From Bog-473 sp963721585 (lineage in GTDB: Bacteria; Actinomycetota; Acidimicrobiia; Acidimicrobiales; RAAP-2): 64,000 bases of DNA. Where the stretch lies: the NCBI GenBank assembly GCA_963721585.1, contig CAVRJN010000002.1:62001-126000 (forward strand), read 5' to 3'. Shown here in pieces: positions 18,895-28,050 of this stretch; within the stretch, counting starts at the first letter, position 1, and each line of letters begins with the position of its first letter. Below the pieces are notes generated by a model, which was given only the letters and a program-made list of their open reading frames with translations, ran no database searches and was not told the DNA's origin. The translations under genes and the position numbers were made by a program.

Positions 18895-20328
18895 GTGGCC
18901 AGCACGCGGCAGGGAGTGTTCAAGGTGATGCCGGGGGCGGCACCGGACATCATGCGGGACTACGACCTGTCCACGCTCGGGTACGAGGAGATTGAGTACA
19001 GCCTCGAAGGGACTGCCGGGTCCTACGAATTGCAGGGCGAGCGCGGTGCCGACGGCCACTGGGACGTGACCCCCGGTGCCGAGGCTCCCTTCCGGACCCG
19101 GTTCGTGGCGCGCTGGCCCAAGGACGCACTGCGCTTCAGCGGGACGGTCGTGGTGGAGTGGCACAACGTGTCGGCCGGCATCGACGCCGCGCCGGACTGG
19201 GGATTCTTCCATCGCTCCCTGGCCGCGGCGGGTCACGCCTGGGTCGGCGTGTCGGCGCAGAAGGTCGGTATCGACGGCGGTGGCTTCGTCGAGAGCATCC
19301 ACCTCAAGCTGCTGGCGCCGGAGCGCTACAAGGACCTCGAACATCCCGGCGATGCCTGGTCCTTCGACATCTTCACGCAGGTCGGGGCGTTGCTGCAGTT
19401 GCCGGCGGACGAGAACCCGCTGGTCGGCCTGGCGCCGACGCAGATCCTGGCCGCGGGCGAGTCCCAGTCCGCCGCCTGCCTGGTGACCTACATCAACGCA
19501 GTGGATCCGCATACACAGCTCTTCGACGGCTTCTTCGTGCACGGCCGGCCGGCGTCGGGCGTCTCCATCGATGGCGTGTTCATCCCGGCGTCGCAGCGCG
19601 CGGGCATGGAGGCGACCCGCGTGGCGATCTCGTCCCGGGGCGAGCGCATCCGTGACGACGCCCGGGTGCCGGTCCTGATTCTGCAGAGCGAGACCGACGT
19701 GGTCCTGCTCGGGGGTGGCCTGGCCGCGCAGCCCGACTCTGACCGCCTCCGGACCTGGGAGATGACAGGTGCGGCCCACGCCGACACGTACACGGTGAGC
19801 GCAGGCCGTCACGACGACGGCAGCTTGACCGCCGAGCGGATGGCCGAGCTCTTGCGCCCCACGAGCAACCTCATGATCGGCCAGACGGACACGCCCATCA
19901 ACGCAGGGCCGCAGCAGCATTACGTGGCCCAGGCCGCCTTGGCACACCTCGACCGGTGGTCAGCGGGTGGGGAGGCGCCGCCTTCGGCTCCCAGCCTCGA
20001 GCTCAACGCCGACAAGACGGGCTACGTCCTCGACGAGCAGGGCATCGCCCGGGGCGGGATCCGCACCCCGTGGGTCGACGTGCCGACCGCCGTCTTGGCG
20101 GGCCTCGGCCAGAGCGGCGAGACCTTCGCCATGCTCTTCGGCCGCACCGAGCCCTTCGACGATGCCACGCTGGCGAAGCTGTACCCCGGGGGAGAGGACG
20201 AGTACCTCGAACGGTTCGGTGTGTCGCTCGATGCGGCCATCGCCGCCGGCTTCGTGCTGGAGGAGGACCGCATTGAGATCCTGGCCGTCGCGGCCCACTC
20301 GTTCCCCCTGCGGCTGGCCGAAGGCTGA
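18895..20328 (+). CDS. Alpha/beta hydrolase domain-containing protein
   Basis: A 477-residue protein. GTG 18895 is preferred because AGGGAGG (18882-18888) lies just upstream; the frame is open back to 18796. The nucleophile elbow reads AAGESQSA (Ser in G-E-S-Q-S, about residue 188), and the acid/base regions include GAAHADTYT. The overall pattern fits the alpha/beta hydrolase domain family of large esterase-like proteins of unknown substrate. No signal peptide is apparent with this start. Confidence 0.85.
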   Translation: MASTRQGVFKVMPGAAPDIMRDYDLSTLGYEEIEYSLEGTAGSYELQGERGADGHWDVTPGAEAPFRTRFVARWPKDALRFSGTVVVEWHNVSAGIDAAPDWGFFHRSLAAAGHAWVGVSAQKVGIDGGGFVESIHLKLLAPERYKDLEHPGDAWSFDIFTQVGALLQLPADENPLVGLAPTQILAAGESQSAACLVTYINAVDPHTQLFDGFFVHGRPASGVSIDGVFIPASQRAGMEATRVAISSRGERIRDDARVPVLILQSETDVVLLGGGLAAQPDSDRLRTWEMTGAAHADTYTVSAGRHDDGSLTAERMAELLRPTSNLMIGQTDTPINAGPQQHYVAQAALAHLDRWSAGGEAPPSAPSLELNADKTGYVLDEQGIARGGIRTPWVDVPTAVLAGLGQSGETFAMLFGRTEPFDDATLAKLYPGGEDEYLERFGVSLDAAIAAGFVLEEDRIEILAVAAHSFPLRLAEG

Positions 20329-20474
20329 CTTCCTCGACGGGGGGATGCAGCGAGCTCGTGCCGCCCCCACGCGGGCGGCGGTGCCGGCAGCGGAGCGGAG
20401 AAGTTCAGCCCTGACCTGAGACATCCGTCCCCATGTCCTGAACTGAGCCTGTGGACCCGCTCTGCTAGGGTGCA

Positions 20475-20492
20475 AAAAGAGGGTCCTCTTTT
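20475..20492. promoter_or_regulatory. Perfect palindrome upstream of the ABC-2 exporter operon
   Basis: AAAAGAGG-GT-CCTCTTTT is an exact 8-base inverted repeat with a 2-base spacer. It ends 16 bases before the ATG of the exporter ATPase and lies just downstream of a TAGGGT (20465-20470) that could be a -10 element. This placement suits a repressor operator. The 2-base loop is too short for a good transcription terminator. Confidence 0.5.
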
Positions 20493-20508
20493 CCCTTGGG
20501 GAGGGTGC

Positions 20509-21434
<926 letters not shown>

Positions 21435-21438
<4 letters not shown>

Positions 21439-22583
21439 TCCGCGTCATCGCGTGGAACGAGCTCCGGCGCCGGCTGCGGGATCGTTCCGTCCTCATCGGC
21501 TGCTTGGGCGCGCCGCTCCTGATGGCGGCCGTCCTCGGACTGTCGTTTGCCGGAGGGGCCAGCGTCGCCCCGGTCCACATCGGCGTCTCGGGGGCCTCGC
21601 CCCAGATGCTCTCGGCAGCGCTGCACGCCAGCCAACTCCCGACGAACGTCACGGTGACCACGCTGCCCAGCCAAGCGTCGGTGCAGAACGCGGTGGCCGG
21701 CGGGACCCTCGACGGCGGCGTGGCGGTCCTGCCGTCCCAGCTGCGCCTGCACACCTTGCTCATCCCGATCGTCGACCCCGGTGCGACGCACACGCCCGGG
21801 TTCGACGTCGTCACCAAAGGCACGTCGCCCCTCGGGCAGGAGTACGCCGAGTCCGTGGCGGCGGGGATCTCGAGCGTCATGTACTCGACCCGGGTGCCCC
21901 ACGACGCGGCGGTGTCGACGGACCCGGTTGATCCGACCGAGGCGTCGGTGGCCATCAACAGCCAGAGCGTCGGTCATGGCGGCAAGGTCAACCTGAACTT
22001 CTTCGCGCCCAACATCGCCGTCGTGTTCCTGTTCATCGGCAGCGGTCTCGGCATGCGCTCCTTGCTCATGGAGAGGTCGGCCGGCACGCTGGCCCGACTC
22101 ACGGCGGCACCGCTGCGGCCGACCCAGATCGTGCTGGGCAAGCTGCTGGCGATCTTCATCACCGGGATGGCCACCATCTTCGTGATCTGGGCGGTCACGA
22201 CGTTCGCCTTCGGGGCCGACTGGGGGAATCCGCTCGGCGTCCTGCTGATGTGCGTCGGCGCCACGGCCGCCATGTGCGGCATCGGGGTCTTCCTGACGTC
22301 GCTGGCCAAGACGGAGCAGCAGGCGTTCGGCATCACGATGCTGGTCGGCCTCTTCCTGGCGCTGGTCGGCGGCAACCTGCTGCCGTCCGGCTCGCTGCCC
22401 GACGCCTTCCAGGTGCTGGCGCTGGGCACCCCGAACGGATGGGCCCTGGTCGGCTTCGGCCGGCTCGACCAGCTCGGTGAGCCGGCGAGCAGTGTCATCG
22501 GCCCCTTCGTGATCCTGTTGGTCATCGCCTTGGTGGCCGGTGGCCTGGCCATGACCCGCGTGCGACGGATGGTGGAGCCGTAG
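21435..22583 (+). CDS. ABC-2 type permease
   Basis: A 382-residue integral membrane protein starting with a rare TTG at 21435 inside the TTGA that ends the ATPase gene. It has one N-terminal transmembrane helix (about residues 16-36), a long extracytoplasmic loop, and a cluster of five or six helices from about residue 190, ending in VIALVAGGLAMTRV. This is the normal topology for ABC-2 exporters with a large external domain. It pairs with the next gene to form the membrane dimer. Confidence 0.92.
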
Positions 22584-22584
22584 C

Positions 22585-23628
22585 GTGCTCGCCGTCATCT
22601 GGGTGAACCTGCGCCGCGCCATGGGAGACCGACGACTGCTCATCATCGGCACGCTCGTCCCGGTCGTCATCATCCTCATCACGGGGCTGCTCGAAGGCAG
22701 CCCGAAGGAGCCCATCGGTCTGTACCACCCGTCGGCGCGGCTGTTGCACCTGGCGCAGACCACCGACGGCATCAAGGTCCGGATCGAGAGCAGTAAGACG
22801 GACCTGACCGACGACATTCTGCGGGGACGGGTGGTGGCGGGGATCGAGCAGCTGCCGGCGCCGGGCAACTCGGTGCGTGCCGACTTCCTGGTCGAGTCGT
22901 CCACCACCGATGCCGTGCAGGCCCGCACGGACGCGGTCGCGCTCATGGACCTGATGGCGGCCGAGGGGTCGAACACGAAGTTCACCGACGCCACCTTGAA
23001 GGCGACCCCGACCGAGGCGCCGCTCAGCCCGTTCTGGTACGTGGCGCCGGCGAACCTCGTCCTCTTCATGGGCATCGCGGTGCTGGTGCTGTCCGCCGGC
23101 ATGGTCGAGACGCGCCGGCTGGGGGTATTGCAGCGGCTCTCGGCCGCACCGGTGCACAAGCGCGCCATCGTGTTCGGTCAGATGGCCAGCATGATGGTCA
23201 CCGCGGTCAGCATGGCGATCGGGTTGATCTTCGTCGGCTTCGTGCTGTTCCGGGTGCACTGGGGCAACCCGCTCAGCGTGTTCCTCGTCATTGTGCTGCT
23301 CGGGATCAGCGTGGCGGCGGTGGCCGTACTCATCGGCACCTGGTCGCGCTCCCAGGAGCAGGCCATCGCGACCGCCGTGATCGTCGCCATCATCGCCGGC
23401 ATGCTCGGCGGCTGCGTCTACCAACTGAGCGCGGTGAGCACCACGGTGAAGAACGTCGGGCACATCGTGCCGCAGGCGTGGGCCATGGACGCGTTCGTCA
23501 AACTGATCTCCGACCACGACAGCTTCTCGCAGACGTTGCCGGAGATCGGCGCGCTCGCCGTCTTCGCGGTCGTCCTCAGCGCGCTGGCGGTCTGGTACTA
23601 CTCGCGCAAGGTCTTCTCGACGACGTAG
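22585..23628 (+). CDS. ABC-2 type permease
   Basis: A 347-residue membrane protein with start GTG 22585, one base after the previous stop. It repeats the topology of its neighbour: one N-terminal helix (about residues 14-33), an extracytoplasmic domain, then helices from about residue 150 to the end. The RRLGVLQRLSAAPVHK segment matches the cytoplasmic loop of ABC-2 permeases. It is probably the second half of a heterodimeric exporter. Confidence 0.92.
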   Translation: MLAVIWVNLRRAMGDRRLLIIGTLVPVVIILITGLLEGSPKEPIGLYHPSARLLHLAQTTDGIKVRIESSKTDLTDDILRGRVVAGIEQLPAPGNSVRADFLVESSTTDAVQARTDAVALMDLMAAEGSNTKFTDATLKATPTEAPLSPFWYVAPANLVLFMGIAVLVLSAGMVETRRLGVLQRLSAAPVHKRAIVFGQMASMMVTAVSMAIGLIFVGFVLFRVHWGNPLSVFLVIVLLGISVAAVAVLIGTWSRSQEQAIATAVIVAIIAGMLGGCVYQLSAVSTTVKNVGHIVPQAWAMDAFVKLISDHDSFSQTLPEIGALAVFAVVLSALAVWYYSRKVFSTT

Positions 23629-23679
23629 GCGGGCTGGCCCCGCGAGGTCGAGGGACGGGGCGGCCGAAGCGAAAATGGG

Positions 23680-23685
23680 TATACT
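23680..23685 (+). promoter_or_regulatory. -10 element TATACT upstream of the P450 gene
   Basis: A close match to the consensus -10 hexamer in otherwise GC-rich sequence. Seven bases separate it from GTG 23693, which opens a 12-codon frame. Initiation there would make that frame leaderless. No clear -35 is visible. Confidence 0.5.
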
Positions 23686-23692
23686 CAATTGC

Positions 23693-23731
23693 GTGGCACG
23701 AGCCTTGCAACGCAGGTGGCGAAACCGGTGA
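23693..23731 (+). CDS. Candidate leaderless leader peptide coupled to the P450 gene
   Basis: A 12-codon frame, GTG to TGA, encoding MARALQRRWRNR with five arginines and one tryptophan. It starts seven bases after TATACT. Its TGA (23729-23731) overlaps GTG 23728, the most plausible P450 start, in the same GTGA arrangement seen between genes elsewhere in the window. It could couple or attenuate translation of the P450. No homology can be claimed for so short a peptide. Confidence 0.35.
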   Translation: MARALQRRWRNR

Positions 23732-24951
23732 GCGATGCCGTGACGGACCTGGCCGACCCGGTCATGTTCTCCGACCCGTTCCCGCGCTACGCCGAGCTGC
23801 GCCGACGCGGTGCGGTGTCGCCGGCGTTCTCGAAGCAGCTCATGGGCGGGGCCGGGTTCATGCTCACCCGGCACGAGCACGTCCTGCTGCTGCACAACGA
23901 CGTGCGCTTCTCGAGCGACCCCACGAGTGGAGGCTCGAGCTTTCTCATGCGCCATCTCCCCAACATGTTCCGTCTCTTGACGAGCTCCATGGTCTACAAG
24001 GACGATCCGGACCATGCGCGCCTGCGGCGCCTGGTCAACAAGGCCTTCACGCCCCGGATGGTGCAGCAGATGACGGGGGAGATCGAACGGATCGTCGGTG
24101 TGCTCGTCGAGGAGTTGGCGGGGCGGGGCGGCGAGACCGTCGACCTGGTGGCCGACTTCGCCACGCCGCTGCCTCTGTCGGTGATCTCGACCATGCTCGG
24201 CGTGGGGGACGACGACCGCGATGAGTTCCACGTCCTGATGGAGCGCTTCGTCGTGCGGTTGGGAAGCGGTTCTGCGGGTGACGCGCTGCGGGCGGTGCCG
24301 ACGGGCCGTCGGCTCTACCGCGTGTTGGAGCGGCTGGCCGCGCTGCGCCGTGCATCGCCGGACGACGGCTTGATCTCGGGGCTGCTCGAGGCCAACGAGG
24401 GCGGCGACTCGCTGAGCGACGACGAGATCATCGCCATGATCTTCCTGCTCATGTTGGCCGGGCACGACACGACGGCGAATTTGATCGGGAGCTCGGCGGT
24501 GGCGCTGATGGAGCACGCGGATCAGGCCGAACGGTGGCGTGCGGAGCCGGAGTTGACGGCTTCGGCCGTCGAGGAGCTGCTGCGCTTCACGACGCCCGTC
24601 CCGTGCGGCACCGCCCGGACCTTGTTGGACGACGTCTCGATCGAGGGCACGAGGATGCCCAAGGGGTCCAAGGTGATGGGCATGATCATTTCGGCCAACC
24701 GGGACGAGGCGGTGTTCGACCGCCCTGAAGTGCTGGACCTGGGCCGGGATCCGAACCGCCACTTGTCGTTCGCCTTCGGGAAGCATTTCTGCCTGGGCAA
24801 CCAGCTGGCCCGGTTGGAGGGGCAGATCGCCATCGGCGCACTGGTCCGGCGTTTTCCCTCCATGCGGCTGGCCGTGCCCCGTGACCGCCTCCAGTACAAG
24901 CCCGTGCAGGCCCTCCGTGGTTTCCGGGCGCTTCCAGTCACGCTGCAGTAG
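23728..24951 (+). CDS. Cytochrome P450
   Basis: A bacterial class I P450, 407 residues from GTG 23728. The frame stays open upstream to TTG 23689, but that start would lie only three bases after the -10 element. The I-helix reads LAGHDTTAN, the K-helix ExxR is ELLRF, and the haem loop is FAFGKHFCLGNQLAR with the Cys thiolate ligand. It monooxygenates a small hydrophobic substrate with electrons from a ferredoxin system not encoded here. It follows the exporter operon but has its own promoter. Confidence 0.93.
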   Translation: MSDAVTDLADPVMFSDPFPRYAELRRRGAVSPAFSKQLMGGAGFMLTRHEHVLLLHNDVRFSSDPTSGGSSFLMRHLPNMFRLLTSSMVYKDDPDHARLRRLVNKAFTPRMVQQMTGEIERIVGVLVEELAGRGGETVDLVADFATPLPLSVISTMLGVGDDDRDEFHVLMERFVVRLGSGSAGDALRAVPTGRRLYRVLERLAALRRASPDDGLISGLLEANEGGDSLSDDEIIAMIFLLMLAGHDTTANLIGSSAVALMEHADQAERWRAEPELTASAVEELLRFTTPVPCGTARTLLDDVSIEGTRMPKGSKVMGMIISANRDEAVFDRPEVLDLGRDPNRHLSFAFGKHFCLGNQLARLEGQIAIGALVRRFPSMRLAVPRDRLQYKPVQALRGFRALPVTLQ

Positions 24952-24991
24952 CCACTCGATCTCAGCTCTGGCGCGGCGGTCGCCGCGCCGG

Positions 24992-25570
24992 CTACCAGAT
25001 GAAAGGCACCAGCCGCTTATGGCTGGCCGCGTAGGCGTCGTAGCGATCACCGAGCTGCAGAAGGAGTGCATGCTCCTCCACGCGGATCCGGAAGAGGAGT
25101 CCGCAGAACACGCTGGCCGTGAGCCAGGCGAAGGACCACCAGGATCCGAGGAACAGCCCCGCGCCCATGACCATGAGAAGCACGGCGGCATAGCTCGGAT
25201 GGCGCACGAACCGGTAGGGGCCGCTGGTGATCACCGGTTGGTCGACGCTCGTCTGGACCGTGAACGTGAAGTACCGGCCGAGGGCGCGGAAACTCCAGAA
25301 TCGCAGCGCGATGCCGCACCAGAACACGACGAGCCCGACCCATGCGATGTCTGGATTGATCCGACCCGACGAGACGTTGCGGGTGAGCACGACCGCCCCC
25401 ACCACCCCCACGACGGCGGCGACGCGGATGTACATGCGGCTGCCCCGGTCGGACGCGGTGGCTTCCGGTCGATGGTTCGTCGACTCCCGCAACTCCACGA
25501 GAAGCCACACGACGGCGCTAACGACGAGGAGCACGCGGGCGGCGGGTGGCGCCGCCGTGAAGGGATGCAC
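24992..25570 (-). CDS. Isoprenylcysteine carboxyl methyltransferase (ICMT) family protein
   Basis: An integral membrane methyltransferase-like protein of about 192 residues from GTG 25570; the frame extends upstream into the preceding gene. It has four or five hydrophobic helices and the family signature GPYRFVRHPSYAAVLL, with the C-terminal RVEEHAL motif that binds the methyl donor. Bacterial members methylate or otherwise modify unknown lipids. It is the last gene of the nine-gene minus-strand operon, ten bases after the preceding stop. Confidence 0.88.
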   Translation of the reverse strand: MHPFTAAPPAARVLLVVSAVVWLLVELRESTNHRPEATASDRGSRMYIRVAAVVGVVGAVVLTRNVSSGRINPDIAWVGLVVFWCGIALRFWSFRALGRYFTFTVQTSVDQPVITSGPYRFVRHPSYAAVLLMVMGAGLFLGSWWSFAWLTASVFCGLLFRIRVEEHALLLQLGDRYDAYAASHKRLVPFIW

Positions 25571-25580
25571 GAGGGCGACG

Positions 25581-26615
25581 CTACCTCCGGCGGTTGGCCT
25601 CCCACTGGTCGCGGCTGAAGTAACTCTGGTCCTCGCCGAAGCCCTCGACCCCGTCGTCCCAACGCCAGTGGACGAGGGAGTCACCGCCGTGGCCCCGCCA
25701 GTGCCGGCTCACCGCGTCGCCGCGGACGGAGAGCCGGCGGTCGAACTCGTCGACCGCTTCCAAGGTGATGGACAGTGGCCAGCCCGTCTCCGCATCGAAC
25801 GTCACCCGACGCGCTCCGGCCAGAATGTGCCCGTACTCGCCGTTGCGGAGGAGGAACCCGCAGGCGACTGGCTCCACCTCGGGTCCGGGAATGGCGTACG
25901 TGAGCCACGCCTCACCCGGTCCGGCGGCACAGAACGAATAGCCGACGCCGCCGAACGGTTCCGCCCCCGCGCGGGTCGCCGCGGCCTGCTCACCGGCGGC
26001 GGGTCGTCTGGGCTTCGGCCGTCCGAGCGGCCGTGGTCCCCATGACCGGTCGCGCACCGAGTAGCAGTCGACGGGGATCTCCTCGCCGTGCAGGACCATC
26101 GTCCCCGTCACATGGCCGGCCTGGTCGAAGTGCGCACCCTTGACGAAGGGAACCACGCCGTTCGGGTGCGGATTGGGCTTCATGATGGCCTCGAAGAGGA
26201 GGTCCACCTCGAGCGCGCCGGGGTCGCTGTATTCGACGGCGTAGGTTTTCAGCGGCTCGACGACCCGGACATGGACCCCGTTGGGCCACTCGAAGTCCCG
26301 CATGTCCCGCTCCGCTCGCGGCGGAAGCTGCAGTCCCGAATACTCGGCCCGGTATGCCAACTCCCACGGGTAGGCGGCGCGGTCGTCCCAGACCCACGCC
26401 CCGCCGTTGCAGATGCCGGCGTTCGGTCGCGCCTGGCAATACGCCCAGCCGCCGAGGTTTCGCTCCGGCACGTTCCAGGAGAACCAGCACGTCTCGGTCT
26501 CCCACCAACGGTCGCTGAGCTCGGCATCGTGGAAGTCGTCGTCCGCCGGGACGAGCTCGCGATACGTGCGCTCGCGGCGGAGTTGGTCGAGGTCGACTCC
26601 GAACGCGGTGCTCAT
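25581..26615 (-). CDS. Lipocalin-like DUF7064/DUF7065-type protein
   Basis: A 344-residue, Trp-rich soluble protein with ATG 26615. It shows an N-terminal WxSWNVPExxLGG segment, a middle section of beta-strands, and the diagnostic DCYSVRDRSWG motif near residue 200, which resembles hydroxyneurosporene-dehydratase/tocopherol-cyclase-like lipocalin folds. A paralogue with RDHSWG lies at 38248-39246. Both sit next to a phosphotransferase-fold gene. The reaction is unknown; a lipid- or terpenoid-binding role is an inference from the fold. Confidence 0.82.
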   Translation of the reverse strand: MSTAFGVDLDQLRRERTYRELVPADDDFHDAELSDRWWETETCWFSWNVPERNLGGWAYCQARPNAGICNGGAWVWDDRAAYPWELAYRAEYSGLQLPPRAERDMRDFEWPNGVHVRVVEPLKTYAVEYSDPGALEVDLLFEAIMKPNPHPNGVVPFVKGAHFDQAGHVTGTMVLHGEEIPVDCYSVRDRSWGPRPLGRPKPRRPAAGEQAAATRAGAEPFGGVGYSFCAAGPGEAWLTYAIPGPEVEPVACGFLLRNGEYGHILAGARRVTFDAETGWPLSITLEAVDEFDRRLSVRGDAVSRHWRGHGGDSLVHWRWDDGVEGFGEDQSYFSRDQWEANRRR

Positions 26616-26628
26616 CTGGGCGCCGTGT

Positions 26629-28050
26629 TCATCGGAGCGGCGGCCAATGGCGGTCGGCGAGCACGCCCATGGCAGGACGGGCCAGCTCGGTCTCGCGGGC
26701 GATTCGGCGCCACAGCACGCGGATGTAGTCCTCTTCGGAGATGGTCCCCGCAGCGACCGCCGCCGCGGCGTCCGCCCGGCCGCGCACCACCGAGTCGGCC
26801 GGCCGGCCGAGCAACGTCGCCAGATCCTGCCGTTCGCGCTCTTCGTAGGAGGGACCGTAGGTGTCGACTCGAGCCAGGTACTTGACGATGCGGGCGACCC
26901 CTTTCCCGCGCGCCTGCGCCAGCGGGTCCGTCGTGCGGGGGACGATGACATCGCGCAACTGGGTGAGGACGACGTCGTACATCCAGTCGCTGTCGCGGGG
27001 GTCCCGGGCCTGGGGCTTCTCGGCGGGGGCCAGCTCCAGGCCGTTGGCGGCGGCGAGTGCCTCCAACCACAACCGCCGATGGAGGATCTGGTAGATGAAG
27101 CCATTCCCGACGTCGTTGCCGCCGGCGTCTCCTCCGCTGTCGCTGTCGCCGCTGTCGGCGGTATCGCTGTCGTCGTCAGCGGCTCGCGGGCCCCGGTGGC
27201 TCATCACCTGGAGCTTGGTCTCGGCCATCACCTGGTAGTAGCGGACCCGGGCCTCGTCGATCACGTTGCCCGACAGCGCCTGGTACTCGCGCAGCCGCGT
27301 CGGCAAGTCGGTCAACGGCTCCTGCGTCGCCCGGAGGGTCAGCCAGGCGATGTCGTCCATGGGGTCGCCCAGGTGGGCCAGCTCCCAGTCGACGACAGCG
27401 GTCACCCTCCCGTCGCGATACATGAAGTTCCCGGGCCCCGTATCGCCCTGGACCAGCACCGGCGGACCGTCGTAATCAGGAATGTGGTCCCGCAGCCAGC
27501 GCAGTGAGAAGACGAGGGCCGGGTCGGGAGTCCCGCCTCTCGCCGCCAGCATCCGCTGCCACTCGTCGAGCTCGGCCACGACGGCCCCGGCCACCGTCGT
27601 CACGGTCGGGAACGCAGGGAGGTCCAGCGCCGACGCACGCAGGGAGTGCAGCGCCGCCAGCTTCGTCATGAAGTCCCGCGCCGTCGCCTCCTGCTCGGCC
27701 GGGTCGGCGATGCGAGAGAACCAGTTCCCGCCCTCGACCCGCTCCGACAACATGGCCTGGTGCACGGGATGCACACCGAGGACGCGGGGCACCGGTACCG
27801 GTCCGTCCTGCAGGGCGACATAGACGGTCGCCTCGCGGTGCAACGTCCACGGATCCTTCGTCACAGCGGGGTCGGAGCGGTCGTAACGCAGGAAGCACGA
27901 CGCGATCGTCCCGTCCGCCATCTTCAGGTCGACGAACCAGGCCTCCTTGCGGGCGCCGCCCGGCCTGCGGTCGGCCAGCACCACCCGCCCCCCGCCGACC
28001 TCTTCCATCCACGACACCAGGTCGTCGGGCAGCCCGGCGGCGGCGCTCAC
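26629..28050 (-). CDS. Phosphotransferase-fold (APH-like) protein
   Basis: A 473-residue aminoglycoside-phosphotransferase-like protein. The start is the GTG at 28050 in a GTGA overlap with the acyl-CoA ligase. The catalytic loop reads VLVQGDTGPGNFMY and the metal-binding segment VVDWELAHLGDPMDDI, both intact. An acidic low-complexity stretch (DDDSDTADSGDSDSGG, about residues 305-325) interrupts the C-terminal lobe and looks like a repeat expansion. Given its acyl-CoA neighbours it probably phosphorylates a hydroxylated substrate rather than an antibiotic. Confidence 0.9.
   Translation of the reverse strand: MSAAAGLPDDLVSWMEEVGGGRVVLADRRPGGARKEAWFVDLKMADGTIASCFLRYDRSDPAVTKDPWTLHREATVYVALQDGPVPVPRVLGVHPVHQAMLSERVEGGNWFSRIADPAEQEATARDFMTKLAALHSLRASALDLPAFPTVTTVAGAVVAELDEWQRMLAARGGTPDPALVFSLRWLRDHIPDYDGPPVLVQGDTGPGNFMYRDGRVTAVVDWELAHLGDPMDDIAWLTLRATQEPLTDLPTRLREYQALSGNVIDEARVRYYQVMAETKLQVMSHRGPRAADDDSDTADSGDSDSGGDAGGNDVGNGFIYQILHRRLWLEALAAANGLELAPAEKPQARDPRDSDWMYDVVLTQLRDVIVPRTTDPLAQARGKGVARIVKYLARVDTYGPSYEERERQDLATLLGRPADSVVRGRADAAAAVAAGTISEEDYIRVLWRRIARETELARPAMGVLADRHWPPLR

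Noticed and set aside
20475..20492. The palindrome as an intrinsic terminator of the alpha/beta hydrolase gene
   Set aside because: A two-base loop cannot form well, and the site is 147 bases past the stop but only 16 bases before the next start.
22522..25191. An 889-codon minus-strand open frame, and other long ones at 7312-9555 and 21303-23168
   Set aside because: They lie antisense to clear genes (ABC permeases, P450, ligase), have His/Arg/Gly-rich composition and no domain pattern. In GC-rich DNA long antisense frames are expected.
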